Assembly (NCBI RefSeq): GCF_003226325.1
Contig: NZ_PDOD01000003.1
Coordinates: 124,001-188,000 of the forward strand
Source: Salipaludibacillus keqinensis
Lineage (GTDB): Bacteria; Bacillota; Bacilli; Bacillales; Salisediminibacteriaceae
Reading direction: 5' to 3'
DNA length: 64,000 nt
Positions 53,588 through 61,783 of this stretch are shown here, piece by piece. How positions within the stretch are numbered: the first letter of the stretch is position 1; each line of letters begins with the position of its first letter. A program made the translations under genes and the position numbers. The notes below the pieces were generated by a model. The model saw only the letters and a program-made list of their open reading frames with translations, was not told where the DNA came from and made no database searches.

Positions 53588-54550
53588 CTACTCTCTCACT
53601 AACTCCAACTCTACAGGGACGAATTCTTCCAATTCTTCGCCGTTAATGATGGCCATTGCTGCATCCATGGCCTGTTCACCGATTAGCGTTGGCTGCTGGG
53701 CAACAGTCCCTGCAAGTGTGCCGTTTTCAACGGCAGACACTGCGTCATCGGTTGCGTCAAAACCAACAATAACAAGATCATCTCGTCCAACAGAAGCTGC
53801 TGCTTCTACTGCACCAAGAGCCATTTCATCGTTGTGGGCGAAAACGCCTTCAATATCTGGATTCCCTTGCAAGATGTTTTCCATTACAGTGAGACCTTCG
53901 GAACGGTCAAAGTTTGCCGTCTGAGAAGTTACCACGTCTAGGTTATCTTCGGCTACATTATGGAAGCCTTCTCCACGTTCTCGAGCCGCCGATGCTCCGG
54001 GAACACCTTCTAATTCGGCTACTTGTGCGCCTTCTCCAACAAGTTCTACGAGAAGGTCTCCTGCCATTTCACCACCTGCGACATTATCGGAAGCAATGTG
54101 TGTTTCGATTTGTCCACCGTCAGAAGCTCGATCGACTGTAATTACTGGGATACCGGCTTCGTTTGCAATCTCCACTGCACTTACAACAGAAGTGGAATCT
54201 GTTGGGTTAATAAGAAGGACATCGATATCACGCTGTACTAGGTCCTCAATATCATTCACCTGTTTTGCATCGTCATCTTGAGCATCGACAGAGATTAATT
54301 CAATACCGAGCTCCTCAGCTTGTGATTCTGTGCCTTCCTGTAATGTTACGAAAAACGGATTGTTTAAAGTTGAAATCGAGAATCCTACCGTATATTCTGC
54401 GTCTTCGTCTCCTGCTGTTTCAATATTATTATCCCCATCGTTGTTCCCCGAAGCTGAGTTTCCATTGTCTTCAACTGGTGACTCTGTGGAGCATGCTGCA
54501 ATAAGAAATACCACCATCAACATCATGATTGCTGTGAACGTTCTTTTCAT
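53588..54550 (-). CDS. rbsB: D-ribose ABC transporter, substrate-binding lipoprotein
   Basis: 320 residues. The lipoprotein signal is MKRTFTAIMMLMVVFLIAAC with lipobox IAAC at residues 17-20, then an acidic Ser/Asn/Gly linker. The periplasmic-binding-protein fold shows VGFSISTLNNPFFVTLQEG, DVLLINPTDSTSV, IPVITVDR and GVFAHNDEMALGA. It captures ribose outside the membrane and delivers it to RbsC. ATG 54550 follows TAAGGAGGAAAAAGAA; upstream in-frame codons lack a site. It is the last gene of the rbsRKDACB operon, with an inverted REP pair just beyond its stop. Confidence 0.95.
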   Translation of the reverse strand: MKRTFTAIMMLMVVFLIAACSTESPVEDNGNSASGNNDGDNNIETAGDEDAEYTVGFSISTLNNPFFVTLQEGTESQAEELGIELISVDAQDDDAKQVNDIEDLVQRDIDVLLINPTDSTSVVSAVEIANEAGIPVITVDRASDGGQIETHIASDNVAGGEMAGDLLVELVGEGAQVAELEGVPGASAARERGEGFHNVAEDNLDVVTSQTANFDRSEGLTVMENILQGNPDIEGVFAHNDEMALGAVEAAASVGRDDLVIVGFDATDDAVSAVENGTLAGTVAQQPTLIGEQAMDAAMAIINGEELEEFVPVELELVRE

Positions 54551-54563
54551 TTCTTTTTCCTCC

Positions 54564-55508
54564 TTAAGCTGATTTTTTGCGGTCAAGTAGAACCGCTAAC
54601 AAAATGACACACCCTTTGACGACTTGCTGGAAAAATGAACTAACTCCTAACAAGTTGAGGCCGTTGTTAAGGACCCCTATGATTAAGGCACCAATTAATG
54701 TACCTACAATCCAACCTCTTCCGCCCGTTAAACTAGTACCTCCAAGTACAACTGCTGCAATCGCATCTAGCTCGTACATCGTTCCCGCCGTGGGTTGGGC
54801 GGAGTTTAATCGGGACGTTAAAATCATTCCGGCGAGAGCGGCAAGAAAACCAGTTAACGAATATACATAGATCTTAATCCGATCTGCTTTGATACCGGAG
54901 AGGATCGCAGCTTCTTCATTACCACCGACTGCATAGACTCTGCGTCCAAACGTTGTTTTCTTTAAAATCAAGTAGAGAATAACAAAGGCTATCATCATCG
55001 TAATGGCTGGCATTGGAATGCCAAAAAAGTAGCCCCGTCCGAACATTTCAAATGCTGCCGAGTCGCCTAAACCAGATACAGGACGACCATCGGTGAGCAT
55101 TAAAGTAAGACCGCGGTAGATGGTCATCGTAGCAAGGGTTGCAATAAATGGGGCGACTTTCCCTTTCGCAATAAATACCCCGTTAATCGCGCCCAGTACC
55201 GCACCCGCTAGAAGGCCAATCAAAACGGCAAGCACAGGATCCATACCTGAGGCCATAAGAGAGGCAGACACGGCGGAAGACAAAGCAAGAATCGAACCGA
55301 CCGATAAATCGATCCCGCCTGTTAAAATAACGAACGTCATCCCAAAGGCAATTAATGCGTTAATAGAAACTTGGCGAAGGACGTTTAATAGGTTTGTCGG
55401 AGAAAGAAATCCAGGGTTCAAGATCGTAATGATTGCCATAATAATCAAAAGACCAATAAAAGGGCCGATCGTCCGCAAAATACCTGACAGCTGCTTATTT
55501 TGAAACAT
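54564..55508 (-). CDS. rbsC: D-ribose ABC transporter, permease
   Basis: 314 residues with about ten membrane spans of the RbsC/AraH class. Typical motifs: NALIAFGMTFVILTGGIDLS, VGSILALSSAVSAS, TIYRGLTLMLTDGRPVSGL and AVVLGGTSLTGGRG. The ATG 55508 follows TGGAGGAGATAAAC. It overlaps the end of rbsA by 14 bases and is followed by rbsB after 13 bases, so translation of the transporter genes is coupled. Confidence 0.95.
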   Translation of the reverse strand: MFQNKQLSGILRTIGPFIGLLIIMAIITILNPGFLSPTNLLNVLRQVSINALIAFGMTFVILTGGIDLSVGSILALSSAVSASLMASGMDPVLAVLIGLLAGAVLGAINGVFIAKGKVAPFIATLATMTIYRGLTLMLTDGRPVSGLGDSAAFEMFGRGYFFGIPMPAITMMIAFVILYLILKKTTFGRRVYAVGGNEEAAILSGIKADRIKIYVYSLTGFLAALAGMILTSRLNSAQPTAGTMYELDAIAAVVLGGTSLTGGRGWIVGTLIGALIIGVLNNGLNLLGVSSFFQQVVKGCVILLAVLLDRKKSA

Positions 55509-56991
55509 GTTTATCTCCTCCAGTTGCAAAGTGCATGATCTTCTCTTCGCTGAGCTCGCTCTTGTCTAAAATCGATGCCAGCCTTCCTTCGTGCATCACG
55601 GCGACTCTAGAGCTCATACCGATGACTTCCGGTAATTCCGAAGAGATCATCACGATCGCCACGCCGGACTGAGCCAGTTCCACCATAATGTTATAAATTT
55701 CTTTCTTCGCCCCAACATCCACACCGCGCGTCGGTTCATCCAAAATCAGCACACGGGGCTCCATTGTGAGCCATTTTGCAATAACAACTTTCTGTTGATT
55801 TCCGCCGCTTAATGACTTAGCGGACTGCTTCGGACCTGAAGTTCGAACGCCGAGTTTTTCCACAAGGGTCTCGTACAGTTCCGTTTGCTTCTTCGCAGAA
55901 ATCCAACCATAAGAAGAAATAGAAGATAGATTTGTCAATTCCAAATTCGCTGCAATCGTAAAATCAACGACTAATCCTTTCGACTTCCGATCTTCGGATA
56001 TAAACCCGAGACCTTGATCAATGGCATCCTTTGGAGAAGAGATGTTCACTTCTTTGCCATCGAGTAGCAGCGTTCCTGAGTCTTCTTTCCGGTAACCGAA
56101 AATGGCCTCTACAACTTCTGAACGACCTGCACCCATCAGCCCGGCAATTCCTAAAATTTCTCCTTCTTTTACATCAAAAGAGATGTCTTCAAAGACGCCT
56201 TCCTTTTTAAATCCTTTCACTTCCATTTTTACTTTTCCAGGGACTGCCTTGTTCGAAGGAAACCTTTCTCCTATTTCGCGACCGACCATCATTTTTACGA
56301 CATCATCGAACGTAAGATCCTTGACTCGCTCTGTCCCAATGTACGTTCCGTCACGAAGGACGGTAATTCTCTGGCAGAGTTCGAAGATTTCTTCCATCCG
56401 GTGGGAGATATAAATGAAGGAAACGCCCTCTTCTTGAAGACCTCGAATGGTTTCGAACAATGTATCGATTTCTCTTCCGGTTAATGCAGCCGTCGGTTCA
56501 TCCATAATAATGACCTTCGCCTTCGTTTCTAATGCTTTAGCAATTTCAATAATCTGCTGCTGCCCAACAGATAAAGTGCCTGCTTTTCTTGTTACAGGCA
56601 TATTCAACCCAAGCTTCTCCAGTGCCGTCTTCGCTCTTTCATTCATTTCTTTCGTCTTGAGCCAACCAAACCGTGATGTCTGTTCATTTCCTAAAAAGAG
56701 GTTTTCGGCAATAGTAAGCTCGGGAAGAATGTTTAGCTCTTGGTGAATGACCGCAATTCCCGCATCTTCGGCTTCTTTCGGGTGCTTATAATGAACGGCT
56801 GCTCCGTGCACGTGAATGTCTCCTGCATCCCGTTCATAAATCCCGGTTAAAATCTTTATCATTGTTGATTTTCCTGCGCCGTTTTCTCCCATTAAAGCAT
56901 GGATCTCTCCGGCCTCAAGAGAGAAGTCGACCCCTTTCAACACCTTGTTGCCACTGAATGCTTTCTCGATCCCCTTCATTTCAATAATCAT
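55495..56991 (-). CDS. rbsA: D-ribose ABC transporter, fused double ATPase
   Basis: 498 residues with two ATPase halves. The first has GENGAGKSTMIKILTGIY, LSVGQQQIIEIAKAL and VIIMDEPTAALT; the second has GAGRSEVVEAIFG (degenerate P-loop, as usual in RbsA), SLSGGNQQKVVIAKWL and LILDEPTRGVDVG. It powers ribose import. The ATG 56991 lies eight bases after GGAGG; an in-frame GTG at 57000 overlaps that site. rbsD ends 14 bases upstream. Confidence 0.95.
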   Translation of the reverse strand: MIIEMKGIEKAFSGNKVLKGVDFSLEAGEIHALMGENGAGKSTMIKILTGIYERDAGDIHVHGAAVHYKHPKEAEDAGIAVIHQELNILPELTIAENLFLGNEQTSRFGWLKTKEMNERAKTALEKLGLNMPVTRKAGTLSVGQQQIIEIAKALETKAKVIIMDEPTAALTGREIDTLFETIRGLQEEGVSFIYISHRMEEIFELCQRITVLRDGTYIGTERVKDLTFDDVVKMMVGREIGERFPSNKAVPGKVKMEVKGFKKEGVFEDISFDVKEGEILGIAGLMGAGRSEVVEAIFGYRKEDSGTLLLDGKEVNISSPKDAIDQGLGFISEDRKSKGLVVDFTIAANLELTNLSSISSYGWISAKKQTELYETLVEKLGVRTSGPKQSAKSLSGGNQQKVVIAKWLTMEPRVLILDEPTRGVDVGAKKEIYNIMVELAQSGVAIVMISSELPEVIGMSSRVAVMHEGRLASILDKSELSEEKIMHFATGGDKHVSK

Positions 56992-57005
56992 TTCCTTCAC
57001 CTCCT

Positions 57006-57395
57006 TTAAAAGATCACACCAGCCTGGAGCACAACATTCGCATAAGGTGTGTTTTCTCCGGTACGGATAATCAGTTTTGCGTGAAGAAGTTCCTGTTTAA
57101 ATTGCTCATGACTCACGAGACGGCTCGGCAGATCTCGACCAGACAGCTCCTTCCAGAGTGTTGGATTATGATCCTTGATCTCCTCAGCAAAAATAAAATT
57201 TTCTGTTTCCATTTCAAATGTCAGTACTTCCAACACATCTAGAAATGAAGGTTCTCCAAGCCGAACACTCAAATCGACGCATGGTACTTCATCAGGAATC
57301 GGTAGGCCGCAATCGGCAATCACGATGCGGTCCGTATGTCCCAGTTTCGCTAAGACGCCTGCAATATCACGGTTAAGTATTCCGTTTTTCTGCAC
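57006..57395 (-). CDS. rbsD: D-ribose pyranase
   Basis: 129 residues, standard length. It interconverts the beta-pyranose and beta-furanose forms of ribose, giving RbsK its substrate. The start MQKNGILNRDIAGVLAKLGH contains the catalytic His at residue 20, and ADCGLPIPDEV and the C-terminal TGENTPYANVVLQAGVIF are typical. The start is GTG 57395 after AAAGGGGAGAAACAAC, overlapping the rbsK end by 23 bases. Confidence 0.95.
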   Translation of the reverse strand: MQKNGILNRDIAGVLAKLGHTDRIVIADCGLPIPDEVPCVDLSVRLGEPSFLDVLEVLTFEMETENFIFAEEIKDHNPTLWKELSGRDLPSRLVSHEQFKQELLHAKLIIRTGENTPYANVVLQAGVIF

Positions 57396-58269
57396 GTTGT
57401 TTCTCCCCTTTCAACAGCGCTTCCACTTCTTGTTTCGTTGGCATACCGCCCTGCGCACCGAATTTGGTTACCGAAAGGGCTGCTGCCGCATTGGCAAATT
57501 GAACTGCTTCGGTTATTGTTTTCTCTTCTGCGATGGCTGTAGTAAGTGCTCCGTTAAAGGTATCTCCCGCACCGGTCGTATCGATTGCATCCATTACGTA
57601 GCCGGGAACGATATATTCTTTACCGTCTTTTTGAAAAGAAGCCCCTTTATGTCCGAGCGTCGTAATCAGCTGTTCGTTGCGTTCTTTTTTGGAAAACAAC
57701 TGTTTCTTTTCCTGTTCATTTGGTGTAATCCACGTCGCCTTATCCCAGGCTGATTGGGGTAATTCCTGCGCTGGTGCTGGATTGATAATCACGGGGACGG
57801 CGTGTTTTTCAGCGAGCTCTAAGGTAACTATCACTGCTTCCAGTGGAATCTCAAGTTGCACTAGGATCGCATCACTTTCTTTGATTACTGTTTCCTTGCT
57901 TCTTATATAATCTGGAGTGACGCGACTGTTCGCACCAGGTGTGACAATGATCCTGTTGTCGCCTTCTGTTAAGAGAATGGTTGCAACTCCGGTAGGGACA
58001 TCTGTAACCGGTTCCACATTTGCTGTAAATATATTGTTCTTTTCTAAATTAGCGATCATTTCTTTTCCGATCATGTCGGCTCCAACTTTTCCTAGCATCG
58101 TCACTTCCGCACCGAGTCGAGCAGCAGCTACAGCTTGGTTCGCCCCTTTGCCACCGGGGACCGTTTGAAAGGAGTCTCCTAAGATTGTCTCACCTTGGGA
58201 GGGAATTCTTGCCGTCGTGGTGACCATATCTACGTTGATGCTTCCTACAACTGTAATTTTTCTCTTCAT
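57373..58269 (-). CDS. rbsK: Ribokinase
   Basis: 298 residues of the PfkB family. N-terminal VGSINVDMVT and GGKGANQAVAAARLG are the substrate signature; the C-terminal signature DTTGAGDTFNGALTTAIA holds the catalytic Asp. It phosphorylates ribose to ribose-5-phosphate. It starts at ATG 58269 after GAGGAGGTCATGAC and overlaps the rbsR stop by four bases. Confidence 0.95.
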   Translation of the reverse strand: MKRKITVVGSINVDMVTTTARIPSQGETILGDSFQTVPGGKGANQAVAAARLGAEVTMLGKVGADMIGKEMIANLEKNNIFTANVEPVTDVPTGVATILLTEGDNRIIVTPGANSRVTPDYIRSKETVIKESDAILVQLEIPLEAVIVTLELAEKHAVPVIINPAPAQELPQSAWDKATWITPNEQEKKQLFSKKERNEQLITTLGHKGASFQKDGKEYIVPGYVMDAIDTTGAGDTFNGALTTAIAEEKTITEAVQFANAAAALSVTKFGAQGGMPTKQEVEALLKGEKQRAEKRNT

Positions 58270-59249
58270 GTCATGACCTCCTCGGTTGTCCCGCGCACGA
58301 CCAAATGCACTGGAAACTCATGAATATAGTTTTCGATCGGTTTTTTTTCAATTTGTTTGATTAGTAGTCTTGCCGCAAGCGCACCCATGTCATAAATAGA
58401 TTGTTCCATCGTAGTAATTCCTGGCACAAACATCTGCCCAAGGGGAATCCCATCAAATCCAATGACTTTAACTTCTTCGGGAACCTTCTTTCCTAAGGTA
58501 GATAGAGCATGCAAAGCTCCGGCTGCTGTAATATCACTTCCAGCAAAAATGCCATCGATGTCTGGCTTATCTTGAAAAAGCTTATATGTTTCCTGTTTGG
58601 CGCGTTCCATATCAAAACCAGCAGTTCGCACGGTATAAGAACATTTCTCTTTAGAAACGACTTTTCTGAATCCTTCCAAACGATCTTCCGCGGGGCCAAC
58701 ACCTTCTGGTCCACGAAGATGTGCTAGATTTTTGCATCCATTATCTAATAAATGCTGTGTAGCAAGTTCGCCACCTCGCTTGTTTTCAGAAACGACCGTA
58801 GGAATGTTTTCTCCTAAAAAGCGATCCAGTGCAACGAGGGGAAGGTCCAGCTTGTGATACTCATCTGGCGCTTGACTACTTGTTGAGAGAATGATTCCAT
58901 CTACGTATTTTTGTTGCAACGCTTCAAAGTATCGCTTTTCTTTCTCAATTTCTTCGTCAGTGTTACAGAAGACTACGGTGTAACCATAAGCCAGTGCCAC
59001 ATCTTCCACAGCTCTCGCAAGCTCAGGGAAGAAAGGGTTACTGATGTCAGGTAAGACGAGAGCGATCATACCGGATGTTTTGTGATACAGCGACCTCGCG
59101 ACCGAATTCGGCTGATAATTTAATTCTTTGATGGACTTCAGCACAGACGCTTCAGCTTCTTTGCTGACATATCCTTTTTTATTTAGAACTCGTGATACCG
59201 TCGCTTTAGAAACCCCGGCATGTTTAGCAACATCTTTCATCGTAGTCAT
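58266..59249 (-). CDS. rbsR: Ribose operon repressor, LacI family
   Basis: 327 residues. The LacI headpiece is at the N-terminus (TMKDVAKHAGVSKATVSRVL; hinge helix NSVARSLYHK), followed by a sugar-binding core (ALVLPDISNPFFPELARAVE, GGELATQHLLDNGC, IFAGSDITAAGALHAL, GFDGIPLGQMFVPGITTMEQ). It represses the rbs operon until ribose binds. I chose ATG 59249 after AAAAGGAGCTAGGACG because the headpiece begins there; an upstream in-frame start would run through the operator. It is the first gene of the operon and so controls itself. Confidence 0.95.
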   Translation of the reverse strand: MTTMKDVAKHAGVSKATVSRVLNKKGYVSKEAEASVLKSIKELNYQPNSVARSLYHKTSGMIALVLPDISNPFFPELARAVEDVALAYGYTVVFCNTDEEIEKEKRYFEALQQKYVDGIILSTSSQAPDEYHKLDLPLVALDRFLGENIPTVVSENKRGGELATQHLLDNGCKNLAHLRGPEGVGPAEDRLEGFRKVVSKEKCSYTVRTAGFDMERAKQETYKLFQDKPDIDGIFAGSDITAAGALHALSTLGKKVPEEVKVIGFDGIPLGQMFVPGITTMEQSIYDMGALAARLLIKQIEKKPIENYIHEFPVHLVVRGTTEEVMT

Positions 59250-59266
59250 CGTCCTAGCTCCTTTTG

Positions 59267-59280
59267 TGTAACCGGTTTCA
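59267..59280 (-). promoter_or_regulatory. Second LacI-family operator (RbsR/CcpA type)
   Basis: On the minus strand TGAAACCGGTTACA, between the predicted transcription start and the rbsR ribosome site. It fits the cre consensus TGWNANCGNTNWCA as well as the RbsR palindrome in the promoter. Confidence 0.75.
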
Positions 59281-59292
59281 TACATTAACAGA

Positions 59293-59321
59293 AGTATAAT
59301 ATGTAACCGGTTACATGTCAA
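59293..59321 (-). promoter_or_regulatory. rbs promoter with operator inside the spacer
   Basis: On the minus strand TTGACA (59316-59321), a 17-base spacer and TATACT (59293-59298). The 16-base perfect palindrome ATGTAACCGGTTACAT (59301-59316) fills the spacer. A repressor bound there would block polymerase directly. Confidence 0.85.
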
Positions 59322-59323
59322 GA

Positions 59324-59345
59324 CCAGAGGGACGGTTCTTGTGGT
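59324..59345 (+). repeat. REP-like element, copy 8
   Basis: CCAGAGGGACGGTTCTTGTGGT, three bases upstream of the rbs -35. Its flank (59391-59440) carries a tandem of about 13 bases with core AGAGATTACT (minus strand) that also follows copy 3. The rest of the gap to 59794 shows no gene. Confidence 0.75.
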
Positions 59346-59794
59346 CGAATCGATTTTTTAAAGAATGTAAGAAGTGCAGTCCTTAAGACCTCTGTATGTA
59401 TTCTCTGTAAGTAATCTCTGTAGTAATCTCTGGTAATGCTCGTGCATTGTCGTTGATTCGAAGTTACATAAATGGAGGTTCGAATGAATTCGCGTGTCGT
59501 TTCCAAAGGGGTGGTGGGTAGGAGAAGCGAAAGCCCAATATTATGAAAATATCATTAAGAACAAACTGAAGTCTTAACGAGACGCCGCCGAGTCATCTCT
59601 TCCTTTTTAGTTAAATTTTTCGATCGTCAAATTTTTTCTCAGCTTCTCCATGACTGATTCCTCTAATAAGTTCATATAATTATTTTAGATGGGATTGTCA
59701 CACGTTGCTCTTGTGATAGTACTTTATGATAAATCAAACAAAAGAATTTTTCAGATTGAGAGATATTTAGAGAGAGAGAGTTTCGGAGGAGCGG

Positions 59795-60610
59795 ATGGAA
59801 ATTAGATATGTCATAGTCTTAATTTTAACCGTGCTCGTCGCTGGCTGTTGGGGAGGAGAACGAGAAACAATACAACAGAACATGGACCATATAAAAGAAC
59901 TGGAATTAGTTGACTACAATTTTAGTGAAATGGGAGCCGGGAAGTTAGAAGAAACGTATAAAAACAATGAGCTTGAAAGCAAGATTTTTGCATACGAAAA
60001 GCGTTTTTCTCAAAACAATTATAAAGGGGCCATGGGTGTTGACGATCAGGTGGGATTTATTGCAGGCAGCGAAGAGGTGAATGTCCTGATTTCAGCTCCC
60101 CACACGACCCGTCACGTCCGTGACAAAGACTTAAAGGCGGCGGAAATAAATACTGGTGCGATGGCACATTTAATTCAGGAATATACCGGGGCGCATCTTA
60201 TCTTTAATACACACAAAGGTGAAGATGCAAACGATGTCCTAGGCGGAAAGTATAAAGAGAAGATTGGTGAGATTATTGAGGAACACACGATCGGTTTAGT
60301 AATTGATTTGCATGGTCAGGACAGATCGTTCGATGTGGATATCGGCACTGACGACGGAGACAGTGTAAGGGAGGAATGGGTGCGGCAGTTGTATACCATT
60401 CTTCATCATCACGGTATTGAACATGTCTATGAAAATCACACCTTTTCAGCAAGCCATCCGGTAACAGTCACTCACCATACTTGGAATGAATACGGCATCG
60501 AAGCCATGCAACTGGAAATTAACTCCGATTTTAGGGACCCGGATAACAACCTTAAGTCTTTCTATGACATGCTCAGCAGTCTGGTGATTTTTGTGGAGAA
60601 TGTTGAATGA
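59795..60610 (+). CDS. Lipoprotein with N-formylglutamate-amidohydrolase-like fold
   Basis: 271 residues. The signal MEIRYVIVLILTVLVAGCWG ends in a lipobox (VAGC, Cys at 18), so the protein is anchored outside the membrane. The catalytic-domain pattern fits the zinc-dependent FGase/M14-like superfamily: ISAPHTTRHVRDKD (first His), GLVIDLHGQDRS (Asp-His) and MQLEINSDFRDP (Glu and Arg). Substrates outside the cell could be wall peptides or gamma-glutamyl compounds; this is inference. The ribosome site CGGAGGAGCGG is very good. It stands alone. Confidence 0.72.
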   Translation: MEIRYVIVLILTVLVAGCWGGERETIQQNMDHIKELELVDYNFSEMGAGKLEETYKNNELESKIFAYEKRFSQNNYKGAMGVDDQVGFIAGSEEVNVLISAPHTTRHVRDKDLKAAEINTGAMAHLIQEYTGAHLIFNTHKGEDANDVLGGKYKEKIGEIIEEHTIGLVIDLHGQDRSFDVDIGTDDGDSVREEWVRQLYTILHHHGIEHVYENHTFSASHPVTVTHHTWNEYGIEAMQLEINSDFRDPDNNLKSFYDMLSSLVIFVENVE

Positions 60611-60634
60611 GGGGAAGGGTGTTTGAAATCTGAT

Positions 60635-60860
60635 GCCTGCCCCCACTCCTTCGCTGTATCGTCAAGGAGCTTGTCCATATTGCTTAACGCTATAAGTACT
60701 TTTATGTGTGATGGAACAAAGATACGCCGCTCTGCATCTTATAAAAATTCATATCCAATTTCCCTTAAAATTTGACCATACCTTCGAACCATGGTTGTTG
60801 CAATCCCCACTTGAGCGGCGACTTCCTTTGTAGAAAAAGATTGTTCATTCGGTTGGAAAA
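60635..60860 (-). pseudogene. MerR-type helix-turn-helix gene remnant A
   Basis: One frame reads PNEQSFSTKEVAAQVGIATT then MVRRYGQILREIGYEFL-stop-DAERRIFVPSHIKVLIALSNM. 'STKEVAxQxGIxxxxVRRYxxxLxxxGYxF' is the start of MerR-like DNA-binding proteins (DUF3967/RacA-like group). A stop interrupts it and no start or coiled-coil part remains. Confidence 0.75.
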
Positions 60861-60944
60861 TCGTGTCGCATCTCCTTTTCTATTAGATATGTAGGTGTTT
60901 GGAAGGGATATGTTGTCTAGTGATATGACACACAACAATATGTT

Positions 60945-61130
60945 GGCTGGGCTCCAATGTACCGCAATTTCTCTTTCATTAGATTCTTCTAATCTCTCTT
61001 TTCACACGTATGCTAGATTATACCATCCAGGGACTTGTCCATATCGCTTAGCTTTATAATGTGGGATTGAGTAAAGGTACGCCAATTGTAATCTTATATC
61101 AATTTATAGTCATTTTGTATATCGGTCTTT
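60945..61130 (-). pseudogene. MerR-type helix-turn-helix gene remnant B
   Basis: A second, poorer copy: DYKLI-stop-DYNWRTFTQSHIIKLSDM then DKSLDGII-stop, followed in another frame by RLEESNEREIAVHW. It parallels remnant A (RRIFVPSHIKVLIALSNMDK). The similarity continues at DNA level (CTTGTCCATATYGCTTA at 60671-60688 and 61028-61045). Confidence 0.6.
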
Positions 61131-61180
61131 CTATGCCGAGTTCTCAATTTATATCGCCTAGCGATACGACCCACAAAAAA

Positions 61181-61196
61181 AGAGCCATTTAGCTCT
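61181..61196 (-). terminator. Small terminator, minus strand
   Basis: AGAGC/GCTCT stem (61181-61196) followed on the minus strand by seven T (complement of 61174-61180). No intact gene now ends here. Confidence 0.5.
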
Positions 61197-61479
61197 CCTT
61201 TCATGAGAAAATATATGAAACAGACATTTACTTTTGACCAATGAGTAGAAAGAGACTAGGGTCCACCACCAATGATTACCTCGTTTGCCACGTCCCCTAA
61301 AACGACATTTCCCGGGGAATTATGAGGTAATTCCTCACTGACATTTTGTGCCTGCCCCCCTAAGCTAAAGTGTAAAGCGTTAAAGTGCGGAAGTGGAGTT
61401 TAGGTAAATATTGCTTATAAACTTTCAACAGGAATTGAGTGGGAGTGTTATCTTGAAGATAAACAATCGTATAAACGGT

Positions 61480-61525
61480 GACCGAAGGGAGGGTTCTTCT
61501 GACCGGAAGAACCCTCCCTTCGGTC
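61480..61525. repeat. REP-like inverted pair, copy 9 (variant)
   Basis: GACCGAAGGGAGGGTTCTTC (61480-61499) and its exact inverted copy (61506-61525) with a 6-base loop: a 20-bp perfect stem. It has AGGGAGGGTTCTT in place of AGGGACGGTTCTT, compensated on the other arm. Confidence 0.85.
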
Positions 61526-61589
61526 GTGAGGTGATTAAAGGGATGGTTAATAAATCGTTAATAAAGTTCACAGAATGTTCATATTTGTC

Positions 61590-61618
61590 TTGATTTATCT
61601 AATTTCCTGTAATATACT
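61590..61618 (+). promoter_or_regulatory. SigA-type promoter of the ABC importer
   Basis: TTGATT at 61590-61595, a 17-base spacer and TATACT at 61613-61618. The transcript would start near 61625 and include the terminator-bearing leader. Confidence 0.7.
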
Positions 61619-61624
61619 CTGGGT

Positions 61625-61783
61625 AGTTCATAAATATGTGCGTGACTGGTTAGAGAATATGAGACAACCATTTTCGTGCAAACTTCTTTCTTTCTATCAA
61701 AGATTGAAGTCTGCATGCAATGGTTGTTTTTTATTGCGCATTTTTGTAAACGCATTCATAAAAATGGAGAGGGTGGAATTAAA
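61625..61783 (+). promoter_or_regulatory. Leader with intrinsic terminator (attenuator candidate)
   Basis: ACAACCATT (61664-61672) pairs with AATGGTTGT (61719-61727), the stem continuing through GTGC/GCAT and ACTTC/GAAGT, followed by TTTTTT (61727-61732). It lies between the promoter and the first gene, so it must be overcome for expression. The preceding 40 bases can form TCATA/TATGA and may be part of a sensing domain. I do not recognise a known riboswitch class. Confidence 0.6.

Noticed and set aside
53646-54504. Several plus-strand frames opposite the ribose operon
   Set aside because: They are antisense shadows of rbsB and rbsC, which have full domain structure and ribosome sites.
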